Made by a program: the position numbers and the translations under genes. Under the pieces are notes generated by a model. That model made no database searches. It was not told the origin of the DNA and was given only the letters and a program-made list of their open reading frames with translations. Positions 9,694 to 18,143 of a stretch of 21,706 nucleotides of DNA are shown here, piece by piece. Origin of the DNA: Hymenopellis radicata (Eukaryota; Basidiomycota; Agaricomycetes; Agaricales; Physalacriaceae). Each line of letters begins with the position of its first letter. The first letter of the stretch is position 1. The stretch is taken from contig JADNRX010000810.1 in NCBI GenBank assembly GCA_015501595.1, positions 1-21,706 on the forward strand, written 5' to 3'.

Positions 9694-9803
9694 AGCGAGC
9701 GTAGCCAAGCTGCTACAAGGTCAGTCTATATTGGGTCTGACTTGGGATTTGGAGAGGGCTCCTGTTCGAGCCCCGCCCATGCCTCTCCTTGCATAACATT
9801 TTT
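9694..9803 (+). ncRNA. possible RNA polymerase III unit (tRNA-derived)
   Basis: TAGCCAAGCTGCTACAAGG at 9702 resembles the A box/D arm of Leu or Ser tRNAs, GTTCGAGCC at 9764 fits a B box 62 bp downstream, and TTTTT (9799-9803) could terminate transcription. GTCAG/CTGAC could pair as an anticodon stem, but the loop is 12 nt and the acceptor and T stems do not close. So not a working tRNA; a tRNA-derived SINE or decayed tRNA is more likely. Confidence 0.35.
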
Positions 9804-9825
9804 AGTGTCAAAATTTCGCGAGTCT

Positions 9826-9990
9826 TAGTGTACTGACTCGCGTGAGTACTCACAGTCCCCTGGCCGATAATCAGACCCGCGACCAGACTCGTGACTATGT
9901 GACTCGCGAGTCACACGAGTCCGAACCCCGAGATGCCCGACGCGAGTCGAGTCAGCAGATGACTCGGTGACTCGACGACTCGTTGAGGTC
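9826..9990. repeat. GACTCG-rich palindromic cluster
   Basis: About a dozen GACTCG/CGAGTC words in 165 bp, including the palindrome GACTCGCGAGTC. The texture resembles the subterminal repeats of the hAT elements at 13347 and 16873, but with another motif. I found no matching inverted ends or 8-bp duplication, so it may be the remnant of one element end. Confidence 0.5.
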
Positions 9991-9996
9991 TCTATA

Positions 9997-10688
9997 CTGT
10001 ACCGTTTAGGGATCCGCACTGTAACCGTAAGCTACGGCTTACAGGTACGGGTTGTATGGGTACCCGTCACCGTACCGTATAGCATCATGTCGCACCCCAT
10101 ATGGTTACGGGAACGGTACGGGTTACGGGTTGTCAGTAGCCGTCGGGCTCTGATGAGACAGAAACCAGCTCTACCGAGCAGCTGGGTTACCTTACGCGCC
10201 TGCCATCACTTCTGAAGGGTCCCTAGTGGCTGTTTGAACCACTGCACAGCCCCGCTGCGGCCTCCACAGCCCAATCTACCACCCGTACTGATGCCGTAAG
10301 ATGGAGCCGTAACCATACCGTAAGAGGTCTTTGACGCAACTTTACGGTTACGGGTTCGGGATGGGTTCTCACTGTAATGAACTGTAAATCATACGGCCGT
10401 AACCGTATACGGTTACAGTTCGGATCCCTAGTACCGTTTCGACTGTAACTTCACAGTCTTTTACTGTGACGCTAGACCCTGACCAAGATTATAGATATAG
10501 CTTCGCGCTCAGGCACACCGGCGGAAATTACCTTATTTGGATGCCCCGCCGCTAGGCGGAGATGAAAATTTCCATTTTGGGCCATCTGTGCCTGAAAAAA
10601 TTGACCGTAACGCGATATGCACTATGTATAGCTTCGCTTCGCGAGGCTCCGTGACGCGATATGGGAATTAACAGTCGAAACGGTACAG
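9997..10688. mobile_element. TA-target MITE A, split by a nested hAT MITE
   Basis: Ends are 18-bp inverted repeats CTGTACCGTTTCGACTGT (the left copy interrupted after ten bases by the insert at 10007-10430), flanked by TA at 9995-9996 and 10689-10690. Without the insert and one 8-bp duplication it is 260 bp. It has no coding capacity. The interior shares blocks with MITE B at 14682 (CAGGCACA, ACGCG near the ends, a GC-rich stem). TA target and small size suggest Tc1/mariner-type mobilisation. Confidence 0.85.
10007..10430. mobile_element. 424-bp hAT MITE nested in MITE A
   Basis: Inverted ends TAGGGATCCG..CTGTAACCGTA (one mismatch in about 23) and an exact 8-bp duplication GTACCGTT at 9999-10006 and 10431-10438, as expected for hAT. 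The interior is packed with GTAACCG/CGGTTAC words near both ends. It landed inside the left inverted repeat of MITE A and is therefore younger. Confidence 0.9.
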
Positions 10689-10690
10689 TA

Positions 10691-11389
10691 CACTGATTTT
10701 CCCTACTTCTAGCTTCCAGATAAGCTGTACTGGAGCTTAGATGCATGTTCTGAAGGTGGCTTATCACATAGCAAAGGCATCTGGCTGAAGGGTCCTCATT
10801 CAGAGCATGAAAATAGCCTCCTGCAAGTTGCCTTCATCCCAAGAAGGGTCACCAAGCACTCTTAAGGGATAGATGGCCACATCTTTCATTTATTTGGTTG
10901 GTCTCGCTCAATGGAGAAGACTGCGCAGTGAGATACTCCAAGCAAACTGCTGTGCTATAACCGGGACTTGAACCAGCAACCTTCCGAAAATGACAAATCG
11001 ATCGATGAAATACATTTTTTTTTTCTTCAAAAATCAACCTTGGACTTCTGGCTGACGGTACAGAGGCAATAAAGTAAAAGATGGTGGTACTAGAGAGTTG
11101 TGCCGTTGTGCCGTAATGCGCTGGAAGCTGGCCGCGGTTTGTATATATTTGTGAAAAAGAAGCCAGTGGTTAATTTCAATGGAGGAAGGACCTTGACAAG
11201 CAAGGTGATCTGTTCTATCATTTGTGGTCTGTACAACGCACTAAAGAAACTCCTCCGAGGCGCTTGTTATACTGAATTGCATCCTGTCTCTTATTTGATT
11301 TCTTCAATGGTAGCATCATAACATTCCGAGCTGCCTGAAGGAGACCATGTAAGAATACGACAGAGGTTGGCTGAAAAGACAACTTTTAA
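10691..11389. other. gene-free stretch between MITEs
   Basis: No convincing reading frame. On the minus strand GGTTCAAGTCC (near 10975) resembles a B box, without a clear A box at normal distance. A run of T lies near 11016-11027. Otherwise nothing recognised. Confidence 0.4.
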
Positions 11390-11391
11390 TA

Positions 11392-11624
11392 CTGTACTAT
11401 TTCGATCAATTCATTGGTCACAGGTCATAAGGACCTGTGAATCGACGAAATGTCACAAGTGTCACCGAAAATTTCGCGAAAAACACCCTGGCGGGGCCCC
11501 CGCCGGCCTCCCGACGCAGCTCCGCCGCGTCGGCAATTACCAAATAAGGTAATCTGACGAAACGAAAATTTCGTCAGACCGGTCACAGGTTACACGACCT
11601 GACGAATTGATCGAAATAGTACAG
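11392..11624. mobile_element. TA-target MITE C, 233 bp
   Basis: Perfect 21-bp inverted ends (CTGTACTATTTCGATCAATT plus C), TA at 11390-11391 and 11625-11626. The interior has GGTCACAGGT near both ends, a GGCGGGGCCCCCGCC palindrome and AATTACC..GGTAAT. It is the same length as MITE D and clearly homologous to it. No coding capacity. Confidence 0.92.
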
Positions 11625-11661
11625 TACTGTTGATGGAAAGTGATGATTTTGAAGATATTTA

Positions 11662-11894
11662 CTGTAGACTTTAATTCAATTCGTCGGTCACGGGTCACAG
11701 GCGACCCGAAATCGACGAAAAGTCACAGCGGTCACAGCGAAAATCCCAAAAAAATCCTCGGCGGGGCCCCCGCCAGCCTCCCGACGCTGCTCCGCCACGG
11801 CGGGAATTACCATATATGGTAATTCGTCGAAACCATAATTTCGTCAGACCGGTCACAGGTCACATGGTCCGACGAATTGAATGAAAGTCTACAG
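11662..11894. mobile_element. TA-target MITE D, 233 bp
   Basis: Inverted ends starting CTGTAGACTTTAATTCAATT (one mismatch in 26), TA at 11660-11661 and 11895-11896. The interior aligns with MITE C along its length: same GGCGGGGCCCCCGCC palindrome, CCTCCCGACGC, AATTACCATATATGGTAATT and TTTCGTCAGACCGGTCACAGGT. Bases 6-15 of the ends differ from C, while both ends of D agree with each other. Confidence 0.92.
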
Positions 11895-11896
11895 TA

Positions 11897-12902
11897 GCAT
11901 CTCTAGATGATCACAAGTATTGTAAATCTACTAATGGTGGGATGCATCCGAAGGGTCCGTGATGGCACGGTGGTTCTGTTTGGCAAGCCCATTAACTGTA
12001 GTAGGCAGTGAGCTCGGTACTTAGCCCGACTTGCAGCTTTCCACAATGCATTTTGACTTCTCGGAAGTGGTGGGATTTCATCGTGAGATATGTTTCTGAA
12101 GATTGTCAGAGGGGTTTCCAGAAACTATGAATATAAAGCTTGTAATTATATTCTAATGTGAGGTGAAAATGCACAATCAGCTATTCCCTCTGACAAATTA
12201 TTGAACCATGTATGAAGATGAATGCCTGAACTTTTTGGAGCCTGAACTCCAGTCGACGATGCTGCAACTCAGCTGGAGTGAAAGTAGCCCCTAACTACTA
12301 TCTATGAGGCGGATGATGGTCTGTTGCCCATTTTAGGCAGTTCGCGCCTCAGAACAGTGGCCCGTCAGAACCGAACAGTTCCTCCATCAGTTGAAATCAA
12401 CAGGATGAAGGTTACTGTGGAAGCCTGAGATGAGGAAGGTGATGATGAGATGGGTAAAAAGTGACGGATTGCCTCCGTAGGATTCTGATTCACGAGTATT
12501 TCATATAAAATAGTATTTTTTTGTCAGTACATGCAATCTATGTGATATTACATTGTGCCGCTGCAAGGAAATGACGTTGCGGGTTGAATGAGCGGTGATA
12601 CACAGGAAATGCGAGTGAGTTCACTTTTTGGCCGGTTATCAATGAGTTACTGGTGAATTGATGGCCATCACGGAGCTCTCGGATGCCCACCACCACTACT
12701 AAGTCTACTAAGAAAGAGAGATCGGGGCCGGGTAGTAGCACTGCCACAATTAAAGGGTCCTTTATTTACCTAAGCAACTCCCATGCGTGAAACCGGCTTT
12801 CCTCCTGAGCCGTTTGCCGGGTCGTGGGACTTTCCCAGCCATCTTCGCGCCAACATGTATTCCTACTCACTATCTGCCCCGTTAACCACTGGCTCTTTAC
12901 TC
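11897..12902. other. gene-free stretch
   Basis: About 1 kb without a reading frame I can support, and without clear repeats or hairpins. The minus-strand frame at 12538-12747 has no recognisable motif. Confidence 0.5.
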
Positions 12903-12956
12903 TACTGTACTAACGCGACCATATGTTCACATAACGCGTAACATATGGTCGTGAAC
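12903..12956. repeat. hairpin next to a solitary CTGTAC MITE-like end
   Basis: TA followed by CTGTACTAACGCG (12903-12917) looks like the left end of another TA MITE; no matching right end was found. It runs into a perfect 12-bp hairpin, CGACCATATGTT (12916-12927) and its complement (12940-12951). TAACGCGTAAC occurs here and again at about 12978, and ACGCG/TTATG words also mark MITEs A and B. Confidence 0.5.
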
Positions 12957-13129
12957 TGAACTTATCCGCTGAGCATAACGCGTAACGATGGGCAGTGAAC
13001 ATGTACTAATTTGAACTCAAATTCGCACTTTTTTCGAGCTCTGATGCAAAATTTGGTGCTGCCGTGCCGTAAATTAACCAATTCCGTGCTCTAGAAACAG
13101 TGTATACAAGTCTACGACTAGGATCACTC

Positions 13130-13338
13130 TCAAATCGACCTATCATACCAAGTTGAGGGTCGGATTGTCCTTCCACTGCGGCTGCGCTTGGGCAGCTCAA
13201 GAACGGGCTCCTGGTCGTTGCGCCCAGATGAGACATGATCATCATCATCTGACTCAGCGATCCCGTCGCGACGGACAGAGCCAGTCTTGACGTCAAGTGA
13301 GAAACCGTGTGAAAGACCAGCGCCAACACCATGCAACA
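13130..13338 (-). pseudogene. DDE_1/pogo-like gene, 3' end beyond the hAT insertion
   Basis: Last coding segment of the gene described at 14928-15110. It reads MLHGVGAGLSHGFSLDV, then GSVRRDGIAESDDDDHVSSG, ELPKRSRSGRTIRPSTWYD and a stop at 13132-13130: an acidic stretch followed by a basic tail, typical of the C-terminus of this fungal family. Joined to 14635-14407 after deleting the hAT element and one duplication copy, it gives 438 bp (145 codons plus stop) with no frameshift. Confidence 0.65.
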
Positions 13339-13346
13339 TGTCAACG

Positions 13347-14406
13347 TAGACCTGGGCACGAGTGTCTGGTGTTTAAGTGTGCACCCGGGTGCACTCGGCA
13401 CTCACACCCGGGTGTCGAGTGTTTGGCAGTGCCGGGTAGGGTGTTCGCACGGGTGTCCACTCGAGTGCGGGTGTCTGGCTTTGGGCCACGAGTACCCGTG
13501 CACAAACACCCGTGTGAACACCCGACAATCAAGATACATATTTAAAATTAATTTTCGAAATTTTTCGCAACTTAAACGGGGCCTTGTGCCCCATAAACCA
13601 CCCATATACATTATTTGTGGATATCCTGCGACTCGGGCCGCGTTCCGAAGCGACGCGTAAGCGTGTGATCGGGTCAGTCTGCTCTCTCTGTACCACCACC
13701 ACGGACCCAACAACGACCCGTTGCTCGACCTTGAGTTGGCGACGATGACACCGATGCACGACTTTATGTCGGCATCCATGTCAATAGAGATCGACTTTAA
13801 GTCGTCTCTATTAAAACTACCCGGCAGGACGCGTAAGCCCCGCAACTGGGCAGCAAACGACAATGGAGCGACAATTGTGACGCTACCCGCCGCGCTCAAC
13901 AGCGCGCTTAAAGAGCGGGGCGGGGGATTTTGGACTGCCACGTCATCTGCTGGTGACGTGGCGGGTTGGTATGTACTCCTTGTTTAGCGTTGGCACATTT
14001 CTAGATGCCATTAAATCACTGAATATTCATCTAGCTATGCCTACTTTACGGGTAAGCCCTCCAACGAGGCGCCACATCCACGATCCCATCCCTCCTCCAT
14101 CTCCTCACCTCCGCATTACCGACGCCGCATCATGCACCACTGCTGCTCCCCTCGCAATTGCTGGGGGATGCAAGTGTGGCATGAGTTGGCTGGGAGTGGA
14201 GGTGCTGGGAGTGTGGGTGTACCCGTGTACATCCGCCACCATACACGGGTATCGGCACACTCGGGTGCGCGAAACACCCGCGAATGGGTGCCGCACTCGA
14301 GTGCCACACTCGGGTGTCACTCGAGTGCGGGTGTCCGGCTCTGAGTCACGAATGACCTGCCCCGCGAGTGCGAGTGCACCCGGGTGGGCACTCGTGCCCA
14401 GGTCTA
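13347..14406. mobile_element. 1060-bp hAT element in the DDE_1-like gene
   Basis: Perfect 18-bp inverted ends TAGACCTGGGCACGAGTG and an exact 8-bp duplication TGTCAACG (13339-13346, 14407-14414). The outer 150-250 bp at each end are full of CACCCGGGTG, CACTCGAGTG and CGGGTGT words, likely transposase-binding subterminal repeats. No hAT transposase motif is inside, so it is non-autonomous. It sits within a coding exon, and its removal restores ILVDMLHGVG exactly. Confidence 0.93.
13661..13987 (+). other. open frame inside the 1060-bp hAT element
   Basis: An open plus-strand frame of about 108 codons, between stops, in the non-repetitive core of the element. It contains NNDPLLDLELATMTPMHDFM, KLPGRTRKPRNWAAND and TLPAALNSALKERGGG, which look protein-like, but I recognise no family. 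It may be a captured host exon. A minus-strand frame (13941-13402) is open over the same bases but runs through the subterminal repeats. Confidence 0.3.
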
Positions 14407-14635
14407 TGTCAACGAGGATGTCCAAGGGGATGTCACTGTCATCCTCTGGGCCTCTTGCACTGAACTCGGGTTCAATTTCGGGGACTCTTGGATGAAGCGA
14501 CTGCTTGAAAGCTCCTGGAACAGAGAAGGGTTCTTCTAGGGAAGTTCCCTGAGGAGGGCAAGTGCACTGTGCGCGGGGCGATGTGAGCGATGACTGAGAA
14601 CAGTTCAGCCCATCAATCGTACATAATTCAAAAGC
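14407..14635 (-). pseudogene. DDE_1/pogo-like gene, middle exon up to the hAT insertion
   Basis: Begins after a TTAG acceptor at 14636 and reads AFELCTIDGLNCSQSSLTSP, then an acidic/Pro-rich segment (EIEPEFSARGPEDDSDIPLD). The first block continues the LIQK at the end of the upstream exon in the order seen in fungal DDE-family proteins (LI.KAFE.C...G.N.S..SLTS). No frameshift. Interrupted at ILVD by the 1060-bp hAT element. Confidence 0.65.
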
Positions 14636-14681
14636 CTAACATTGTCATCAGCACAGGTAGAATGCTATAAATAGGAAACTA

Positions 14682-14923
14682 CTGTACCGTTCCGACTGTA
14701 GGTTCGCGGCATGTGACGCGTTATGCCGCGAACTTACACGGAACAAGTTCGTTTTCAGGCACATGGCCCGATTTGGCAGTCCCGCCTGCGGCGGGCCCGA
14801 AAAATTGCCGTTTTGAGCGATTTGACCCTGAAATCTAGTCCCGTTACGTGTTATCCTGAGCCGTAAGTTAGGTTTGCACAGCCACATGATGCGTTATGCG
14901 AATATCCGGTCGGAACGGTACAG
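14682..14923. mobile_element. TA-target MITE B, 242 bp, in an intron
   Basis: Inverted ends CTGTACCGTTCCGAC (15 bp perfect), TA at 14680-14681 and 14924-14925. It is a relative of MITE A: near-identical ends and shared CAGGCACA and GCGGGC stem blocks. It sits in the intron of the DDE_1-like gene, four bases after the splice site; without it that intron is 48 bp. Confidence 0.9.
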
Positions 14924-14927
14924 TAAC

Positions 14928-15110
14928 CTTTTGAATGAGCTCCTTGTTGGAAAGGTCGCGTATCGCTGCCACAATCCATCCAACGGACCGATCGCGTAAT
15001 GTCCCGATGCATGTATCAAGAGTCGTTACACAGTCCGGATCTGTCTCGAGCTGTGCGTTCACCTCGGCAACCAAGTCGCGATGACATGCCCGCTTCATGC
15101 TGAGCTTCAT
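14928..15110 (-). pseudogene. DDE_1/pogo-like gene, upstream exon in the window
   Basis: A 61-codon exon between a TTACAG acceptor (15111) and a GTTA donor (14927). It reads MKRACHRDLVAEVNAQLETD, then CVTTLDTCIGTLRDRSVGWI and AIRDLSNKELIQK. The TLD..IG.LRDRSV.WIV.AI.D....LI.K pattern is one I recognise from agaricomycete proteins with a DDE_1 (pogo-like) transposase core. The catalytic core itself would lie upstream and is not visible: the 84-bp candidate intron above it (15194-15111) leads to no matching frame. It may therefore be a 5'-truncated copy. Family assignment is from memory of the pattern. Confidence 0.5.
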
Positions 15111-15690
15111 CTGTAACGGGGTATTTCCCGATATGGACATTATGCGCATGGACCTTATGTTGATCGCGTGTCCACGATCTTTCCTTAGACTCACACTACG
15201 ACTATTGGCTTTGTTATCTTCCCGTTTCTACGCTTACGGGTCCCTGAGGTCCCATTTGGACTCAATATTATTGCTTTATCGTGTTCTCTCGGACCTTCCG
15301 GACTTCGACAGTGTACCTACGGGTTACACTTTTTTGAACACGCAACATGTTGCATCCAACAGGGAGCGCACAAGGCTTCGACAACAGGTCGAAGCTTCTG
15401 GATTTGAGGCGCAAGATCTCTCATACTCTTACGGTGTGTTAGACACCTCTTCTTAATAGCTGAAATTTTTTTTTTAGTCTCGCGGTCGTCGGCGAATCAG
15501 TCGCCGTCGCCCATCATACACGTTAGTTGTCACAGGACGCCAGCGCTCCCCCATTTCCCCTGCTCTCGTCCACGCTCTAGGCTACGATGATGAGCGAAAT
15601 TTCTCGAGCGTCGAAGCAGTCGGCGCCGACCCACACGTCGAGACAGTCGGCACCCTCGCATGTGCATCAGGAAACGGGTCACCAGCCTAG
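15097..15690 (+). CDS. unidentified two-exon reading frame
   Basis: Exon 15097-15435 (or a later start) ends QQVEASGFEAQDLSYSYG. A 42-bp intron with a pyrimidine tract (15436-15477) joins it in phase to 15478-15690, reading SRGRRRISRRRPSYTLVVTG, then PALVHALGYDDERNFSSVEA, with a TAG at 15688. Seventy open codons in exon 2 and the protein-like composition argue for coding. The first 14 bases overlap the exon of the opposite gene. The GTGTTA donor is weak (GTGTGT two bases upstream is an alternative but shifts frame). No family recognised; probably a gene fragment. Confidence 0.35.
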
Positions 15691-16864
15691 AGGACTACTG
15701 AGTTAACCACGGTGAACATGGTTGCCTAGAGGACATTGAGGCGCAAACTCTATCTAGCTAACTTTGGCAAAGGTTCAGGTCCAAACCTTCCTTGAGGATG
15801 CCTTAAGTTTTACTCAAGACAACTCAAACCTAGCTCAAGCTGAATCAATGCAACTTGAAGCTACCTCAAGTTGAATGAGCACACTATGAAGCAAGCTGGA
15901 AGGCTCTTATAGCATAGTCTAGTTATCTTAATTCATGTCAGGTCCAAGTCAGACTTAACAGAATCAAAGTAAATTGATCAGCAAATAATAATAATGCAGA
16001 CCCAAGATAAGCTCAAATATTGTACATGCAGATAGTCAATTGTCGATAGATCATCATTTATTCAATATTATCTACACATAACAGCATAAATCAATACTAA
16101 GAAAGGTACGTAGGGCATGCACATCGTTCTGGGTAGGTTCATCGTTGCGGAGTACTTATGCACATACCTGTTCTCATCATCGTTGTTGGGGGTGCGTACT
16201 CAGCACTGTCAGTGCAAGTTCAGATAAGTGCGTGTTCAGTCCTCGGAAGCCTGCTCATGCATGTGGTCAGCATATTTGAAGGTGTCGACCCACATGGAGA
16301 ATCGCGCTACAGAGGACTATAGAAAGGAGGTCAGGGTAATAGCCATTTCGATAATGCAAACTTACAGTTTGCCGTTGTCATTGTCAGAGAGGTAGTCGTG
16401 GTTGTGCCGCTAGTCATAGTCATAGTCGCGCTGCTAGTTGCAGTCGTCGTCACACTGCTAGTTGTCCTCGTCAGACTCATCGAACTAGGTGTCGTCGATA
16501 GATATTCATGGTTGCTGTTAGGGAATCGTTAGAGAGGACCTAGTCTTTGCCATGAGCTGCTTACCATCCCCGGTGTGGTGCCTCGTGCTCATAGTTGAGG
16601 ACTACATGGCCAAGTAAGCAAAGAGAAATCATATCTGCGATGGTGATATACCTTTGTGGCATTTTGTCAGTGGGAAGAAAAAGAGTCTGTGACGGTGGGA
16701 GGACAAGGCGCAATCGTCGAACTGCAACAAAGTCAACGTGCACGTGATGTCTACGTGGCCAATTTGCCGGCGGCACAGGGGAGGGGACTTGGCTAATGGG
16801 AGAAGGACAGGTGGCAAAATAAGGTCAACTGGTGTAACACGTTGGGTAAGGATGGCAGCGAACA
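15663..16864. repeat. unclassified repeat, copy X1
   Basis: Starts with TGCATCAGGAA (15663) and, 39 bases on, GTTAACC (15702), exactly as copy X2 at 18200. Then come CTCAAG/CTTGAG-rich sequence, an AT-rich core (15950-16100), a GTCGTCGTC/CTAGTTG stretch (16380-16500), and CGTGCACGTGATG..ACGTGGC near 16737. On the minus strand the last part could hold short exons starting MPQ at 16661. No transposase recognised and no inverted ends found. Confidence 0.5.
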
Positions 16865-16872
16865 CAGTTGGA

Positions 16873-18135
16873 TAGAGCAAGGCACGAGTGCTTACCCGGG
16901 TGGACCCGCCACCCGCGCGGCAAGTACTCGTGCCACCAGAGCCGTACCTTCCACCTGCCAAAACACTTGCCACCCGCGGGTACTTGACCCGCGGGTGAAG
17001 TACTTGGCAAGTACTTGCCCACGGGTGATGCAAGTACTTGCCTCAAACCCATCCTTATCCCAAATTTTTTCATGCCCGCCGACGAGCCCCGAGCCATTGC
17101 GCGGGGTCCATCGACGGTGCATGATGCACAGAGTCGCGCCCACCCTGTCATTATAAGACAGGGAAGGGACAAGACGCGGGTGTGGAACTGAAGAGCGGTG
17201 GTAAGGAGATGGTGGCGCGGCGAGGAGACGGTAGGCGCGAAAGACGGGTGAGATGCCGGAGATGACGGTGAGGGTGTCAAGATGGGGCGGGTGAGGAGAC
17301 GATAAGAACGCGTTGCGAGAACAGACTGCGCAACGCCAAGAATAATAGAAAGAAGAAAAAATACTCACCTTTGGGCGCCGTCCAGCCCCAGTCACTGCCC
17401 GTCCTCGATTCCTCGTAAAACCGGCGCCGTCGTATAGACGAGCGCAGTAGAAACGGTGCCGCCGTGAAGACGCGCACCAGATGTGCCCCGGAATGCATCC
17501 GAGGGCGCAAATCCGGCAAGGCGGGGCCAATCTGATGGCTAAGCGCTTGCCGCGCTGTTCCATAGTAAGGCGGCCTCGTCCTGAGGGCTTACGCCATCCA
17601 TATTCGGTCCAGGTGGCGCCGTCTCGAAGACAGACGCGAACAATCGCCCCGGAACGTATCCGAGGGCGCAGCGGTCGGCGCGAAGCCAAACCACGCCAGA
17701 AAAGCGAGAGAGCACAAAGAGAACAAGCAGAACAAGCCCCAGAGTAAGTTCTGGGACTAACGAGCACGATGCGAACGTCGTGCTGTGATGGTAAGAGGGA
17801 AGAGATTGCTGCCCGATCGTTATCCGGCAGTTGCCGGGACGTTCGGCCAGCTCGGTGATCATCAAAATTCTTCGGCAAGGTCGATTCTGAGCGACGTTGA
17901 GCTCGTTTGAGCTCAAATAAAATTCTATAAATTCTGTAAAATAAATATCTACCTGTGTGCAAGTATTAGGCAAGTACTTGCCACAAATACTTGCCTCAGG
18001 AAAGCTGTACTTGTTACCTGCGGCACCACCTGTGAGAAACAAGTACTTGCCATCCGGGTGCCGGGTGCGGCACCACCCGGGTGATCGAATTACTTGCAGA
18101 TATCTGCAAGTACTTACCACTCGTGCCTCCCTCTA
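16873..18135. mobile_element. 1263-bp hAT element between X1 and X2
   Basis: Inverted ends TAGAG..AGGCACGAGTG (two mismatches in 18) and an exact 8-bp duplication CAGTTGGA (16865-16872, 18136-18143). The ends share GGCACGAGTG with the 1060-bp element, so the two are relatives. Subterminal zones are full of the palindrome CAAGTACTTG and of CACCCGCGGGT-like words. No hAT transposase inside. A pair of diverged direct repeats of about 55 bp (ending CCGAGGGCGCA at about 17508 and 17669) lies in the core. Confidence 0.92.
17072..17158 (+). other. short frame MPAD.PRAIARG inside the second hAT element
   Basis: Starts ATG CCC GCC GAC and reads MPADEPRAIARGPSTVHDAQ. The first twelve codons match the frame at 20243, with nearly all differences at third positions. 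Longer minus-strand frames cover the same bases but are not conserved at 20243. Function unknown. Confidence 0.35.
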
Positions 18136-18143
18136 CAGTTGGA

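Noticed and set aside
9826..9994. GACTCG cluster as a complete hAT MITE
   Set aside because: Candidate TAG ends do not match each other well, and no 8-bp duplication is present even after removing MITE A in silico.
10950..11060. Second tRNA-like unit on the minus strand
   Set aside because: GGTTCAAGTCC fits a B box, but the A-box candidate is about 80 bp away, degenerate, and no terminator follows at normal distance.
13402..13941. 179-codon minus-strand open frame in the 1060-bp hAT element
   Set aside because: Its last third translates the CACCCGGGTG-type subterminal repeats, and no motif is visible. Possible, but weaker than the opposite plus-strand frame.
16892..17962. 356-codon minus-strand open frame
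   Set aside because: It runs into the palindromic subterminal repeats at both ends of the hAT element and shows no domain. GC-rich repeat sequence easily stays open; it is not presented as a gene.
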